A stretch of 42,831 bases of DNA from the NCBI GenBank assembly GCA_947467185.1, contig CANIHR010000010.1, positions 1-42,831 on the forward strand, in the 5' to 3' direction. Positions 41,033 to 42,831 of this stretch are shown here, piece after piece. The DNA is from Bryobacterales bacterium (lineage in GTDB: Bacteria > Acidobacteriota > Terriglobia > Bryobacterales > Bryobacteraceae). Every line of letters starts with the position of its first letter. Positions within the stretch are counted from its first letter, which is position 1. Both the position numbers and the translations under genes were made by a program. The notes under the pieces were generated by a model, which was not told the DNA's origin, did no database searches, and saw only the letters and a program-made list of their open reading frames with translations.

Positions 41033-42412
41033 CTACAGTAAATGCGGTTCGGATGAGACGACGAACGGGGCAGAGAAGCCACTGTTCGAGGTCCGGAGGC
41101 GGAGTTCGTGGTCGCCGGGTTCCAGGCCGCGAAGGCGGGCGTTTACCTGCCAGACTCCGGGTTCAGGGCGTTCCACGGAAAGCAGGGGCCAGGGATTGCC
41201 ATCGACGGAGAGCGCGACGCGCGAAAGGTCCAGCAGGCCGGTCTCGCCGTGCGTGAAACGGCATGCGAGCGATTCGTTGCGGTACCCACGGAAGACGGTG
41301 CTGCGGTCCATCGTGTTCTCCACGCGGGTGAAGGCGGGGGCCTCCACGGTTTCGCTTTCGGCGAGGAAGGGTGTTTCGCCGTACCGGCGTTCAGACCCGG
41401 CGGGCAGCATGCGGATCTTCACCGGGTCGCTGAAGCCATCGGTGGCGGTACCGACGCGGATATCGTGATAGCCGGGGGCGATGCCGGGCGGAACCTTGCA
41501 GTTCACCTGCCAGTAGCCGGCGTCGTGGTGGATCAGGATAATGGCAGGAATCCCGTATTGGTCGATCTGAACGAGGACGTCCTTCTTTTCGAGCGGACCG
41601 TCGTGGAGGAAGGCAAGGGTGAGGTACTCGTCCTTGCGGGGCTGGAAAAGGGTGTCGTTGTGCCGGCTATTGACGGCGGAGCAGAGGAATGGGGCCTTCG
41701 CGCCGTCGCGTGGCGTGACCGGTTCCCAGCGACGGTGGGCGATGAGGCCACCCCGTCGGGAGTTCGCGTAGAGGAAATCGACGCGGGGGAAGCCGGCCGA
41801 GCGGGTCATCGACATGAGGCAGTCTACCGTCGGGCCGCACCAGTTGTCGATCTGGCCCCCGAGTTCGTCGTTTTCGTAGAACTCCATGTGGCAGCGGGTG
41901 GGGTCGGGGCTGTCGTCGATCACATAGGATTCGATAAATGCAGTGCCGCGCGTGACCGCGCAGACGTTTTCCATCGCCCACAGCGGGTGGCGTAAGTGAT
42001 AGAAAACGCCGAAGAACAGGACGTAGTCGAAGAAACCGAAGCGTTCCGGTGTGAGTTCTTCCACGTCGAGGATGGCGTACTCGATTTTGGACTCGCGGAG
42101 GCGTTTGACGGCGAGGAGTTCGTCGTATTCCACGCAGTCAATGGCGACTACTTCCGCGCCCCGGCGTTCGCATTCGAAGCTGTTCCATCCGGACGCAGCG
42201 CCGATATCGAGGACGCGGCGGCCACGGAGGTCCTGCGGCAGAGGATAGGCGGCGAGGCGCGCCTGGAGGTTCGGAACCGGGATGATACCGGGGATGATGG
42301 TGCCGTCCAGCAGTTCCAGGCTGTGGTACGGCGTGTTTTTCGCAAAGGCTTCCGTCTGCAGGCGGATCAGCCTCTGGAATTCCGGATTACGTGCTGCGCT
42401 CTCGATTCCCAG
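41033..42412 (-). CDS. SAM-dependent methyltransferase fused to two Ig-like repeats, non-standard start codon
   Basis: From a proposed CTG at 42412 the product is 459 residues. Residues of about 8-45 (PEFQRLIRLQTEAFAKNT, then YHSLELLDGTIIPG) and the SAM motif RRVLDIGAASGWNSFECERRG at about 65-85 show a class I methyltransferase like the DUF1698/CmoB-related group. FGVFYHLRHPLWAMENV is also typical. After about residue 240 there are two similar beta-sandwich repeats (GYWQVNCKVPPGIAPGYHDIRV, then GVWQVNARLRGLEPGDHELRL). No ATG, GTG or TTG exists in frame between the upstream stop (42425-42427) and the GTG at 42133, which is downstream of the SAM motif. AGGGAG precedes the CTG. The ATC at 42406 is another option. 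Confidence 0.75.
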   Translation of the reverse strand: MGIESAARNPEFQRLIRLQTEAFAKNTPYHSLELLDGTIIPGIIPVPNLQARLAAYPLPQDLRGRRVLDIGAASGWNSFECERRGAEVVAIDCVEYDELLAVKRLRESKIEYAILDVEELTPERFGFFDYVLFFGVFYHLRHPLWAMENVCAVTRGTAFIESYVIDDSPDPTRCHMEFYENDELGGQIDNWCGPTVDCLMSMTRSAGFPRVDFLYANSRRGGLIAHRRWEPVTPRDGAKAPFLCSAVNSRHNDTLFQPRKDEYLTLAFLHDGPLEKKDVLVQIDQYGIPAIILIHHDAGYWQVNCKVPPGIAPGYHDIRVGTATDGFSDPVKIRMLPAGSERRYGETPFLAESETVEAPAFTRVENTMDRSTVFRGYRNESLACRFTHGETGLLDLSRVALSVDGNPWPLLSVERPEPGVWQVNARLRGLEPGDHELRLRTSNSGFSAPFVVSSEPHLL

Positions 42413-42453
42413 GTTCTCCCTCTTTCAAAGCCGTAATGATAGCGTAGACAGTC

Positions 42454-42831
42454 ATGACCGCTCTACCTCGTCGTCCGTTTCTGAAGTCTTTGTTGAGTTC
42501 GCTGGCTTTGCCGTTAATGGCGCAGCAGGCTTCTGAGCCGTATAAACCGAAGCAGAGTGACCGCCCTGAGGCCCTCACCGGTGAAGAACCAGGTTTCCGG
42601 TCGATCTTCAATGGGAAGAACTTCGACGGCTGGGAGGGAGACCCGGTCTACTGGCGCGTGGAAGACGGCAACATGGTCGGCGAGATCACGCCACAGACCA
42701 TCGTGAAGAGCAATACCTTCATCATTTGGCGGGGCGGCACGCCGCGGGATTTTGAGCTGAAGGTGGACTACCGGATTACTTCCGGCGGCAACAGTGGGAT
42801 CAACTATCGGAGCGTGGTGGTGCCCGATCCG
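42454..42831 (+). CDS. Tat-exported DUF1080 (3-keto-disaccharide hydrolase-like) protein, 3' end outside window
   Basis: 126 codons are visible. A twin-arginine signal lies at residues 6-7 (LPRRPFLKSLLSSLALPLMA). The DUF1080 domain begins at FRSIFNGKNFDGWEGD and continues with YWRVEDGNMVGEITPQ and DFELKVDYRITSGGNSGINY, all hallmarks of this concanavalin-like fold. Some members hydrolyse 3-keto-glycosides; others only bind glycans. The gene is divergent from the methyltransferase with about 40 bases between them. Its function cannot be judged without the rest. Confidence 0.9.
   Translation, partial: MTALPRRPFLKSLLSSLALPLMAQQASEPYKPKQSDRPEALTGEEPGFRSIFNGKNFDGWEGDPVYWRVEDGNMVGEITPQTIVKSNTFIIWRGGTPRDFELKVDYRITSGGNSGINYRSVVVPDP

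Noticed and set aside
42387-42611. 74-codon minus-strand frame across the divergent spacer as an N-terminus for the methyltransferase
   Set aside because: It is in a different frame and terminates at 42387; joining it would need a frameshift. The 5' part is antisense to the DUF1080 gene.
1-42831. CRISPR arrays, tRNA or rRNA genes, insertion sequences
   Set aside because: No regularly spaced repeats, no cloverleaf or rRNA-like stretch in the short gaps, and no transposase or integrase reading frame were seen.

Overview
The window looks like chromosomal DNA of an Acidobacteriota member, most like the Solibacter/Bryobacter lineage. The grounds are high GC, a large Oar-type TonB-dependent receptor, two paired sets of Tat-exported DUF1501 proteins and PSD1/DUF1553 cytochrome-domain proteins, a DUF1080 protein, and a hopanoid operon of the kind I associate with this phylum. 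This is inference from gene content; there is no rRNA in the window. Genes are packed tightly, mostly with ATGA-type overlaps or gaps of a few bases, and no gene-free stretch exceeds about 120 bases. I saw no tRNA, rRNA, CRISPR array, insertion sequence or integrase. Layout. (A) 1-8602, minus strand: a probable eight-gene run of class III aminotransferase, FAD oxidoreductase of the geranylgeranyl reductase family, YceI-like protein, Oar-like receptor, thioredoxin/TPR protein, thpR, plsY and a partial gpsA. A hairpin terminator at 8662-8696 separates it from an M48 protease (8717-9742). (B) 9860-10867, minus: a zinc-free MDR oxidoreductase, divergent from region C. (C) 10955-19504, plus: an eight-gene isoprenoid/hopanoid operon, ispH-shc-hpnA-hpnG-MDR1-MDR2-hpnC-hpnD. 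IspH completes the MEP pathway, HpnC and HpnD act on farnesyl diphosphate, Shc cyclises squalene, and HpnG works on the C35 side chain. The two zinc-type dehydrogenases in the middle have no assigned role and are the best lead for a missing side-chain reductase. hpnE and hpnH are not in the window. (D) 19360-27875, minus: PSD1/DUF1553, DUF1501, a small cytochrome c, a secreted trypsin-like protease and a secreted beta-helix protein. The last runs 145 bases antisense into hpnD. (E) 27915-29559, plus: an NHL-type beta-propeller protein, then a higBA toxin-antitoxin locus with a near-consensus promoter and an 18-bp palindromic operator. The toxin carries a one-base deletion while the antitoxin is intact. 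(F) 29561-35229, minus: a second PSD1/DUF1501 pair, a ceramidase-family membrane protein, and a metallo-beta-lactamase-like protein that has lost its metal ligands. (G) 35293-36342, plus: a sugar phosphate isomerase/epimerase family protein, ending in a terminator shared with the convergent region. (H) 36385-42412, minus: a surface-sugar-type operon of methyltransferase fused to Ig-like repeats, PfkB kinase, GT39-like membrane glycosyltransferase, dapF with a Cys-to-Ser change at a catalytic position, and UDP-sugar dehydrogenase. The methyltransferase frame has no ATG, GTG or TTG at its 5' end. (I) 42454 to the window end, plus: the start of a Tat-exported DUF1080 protein.
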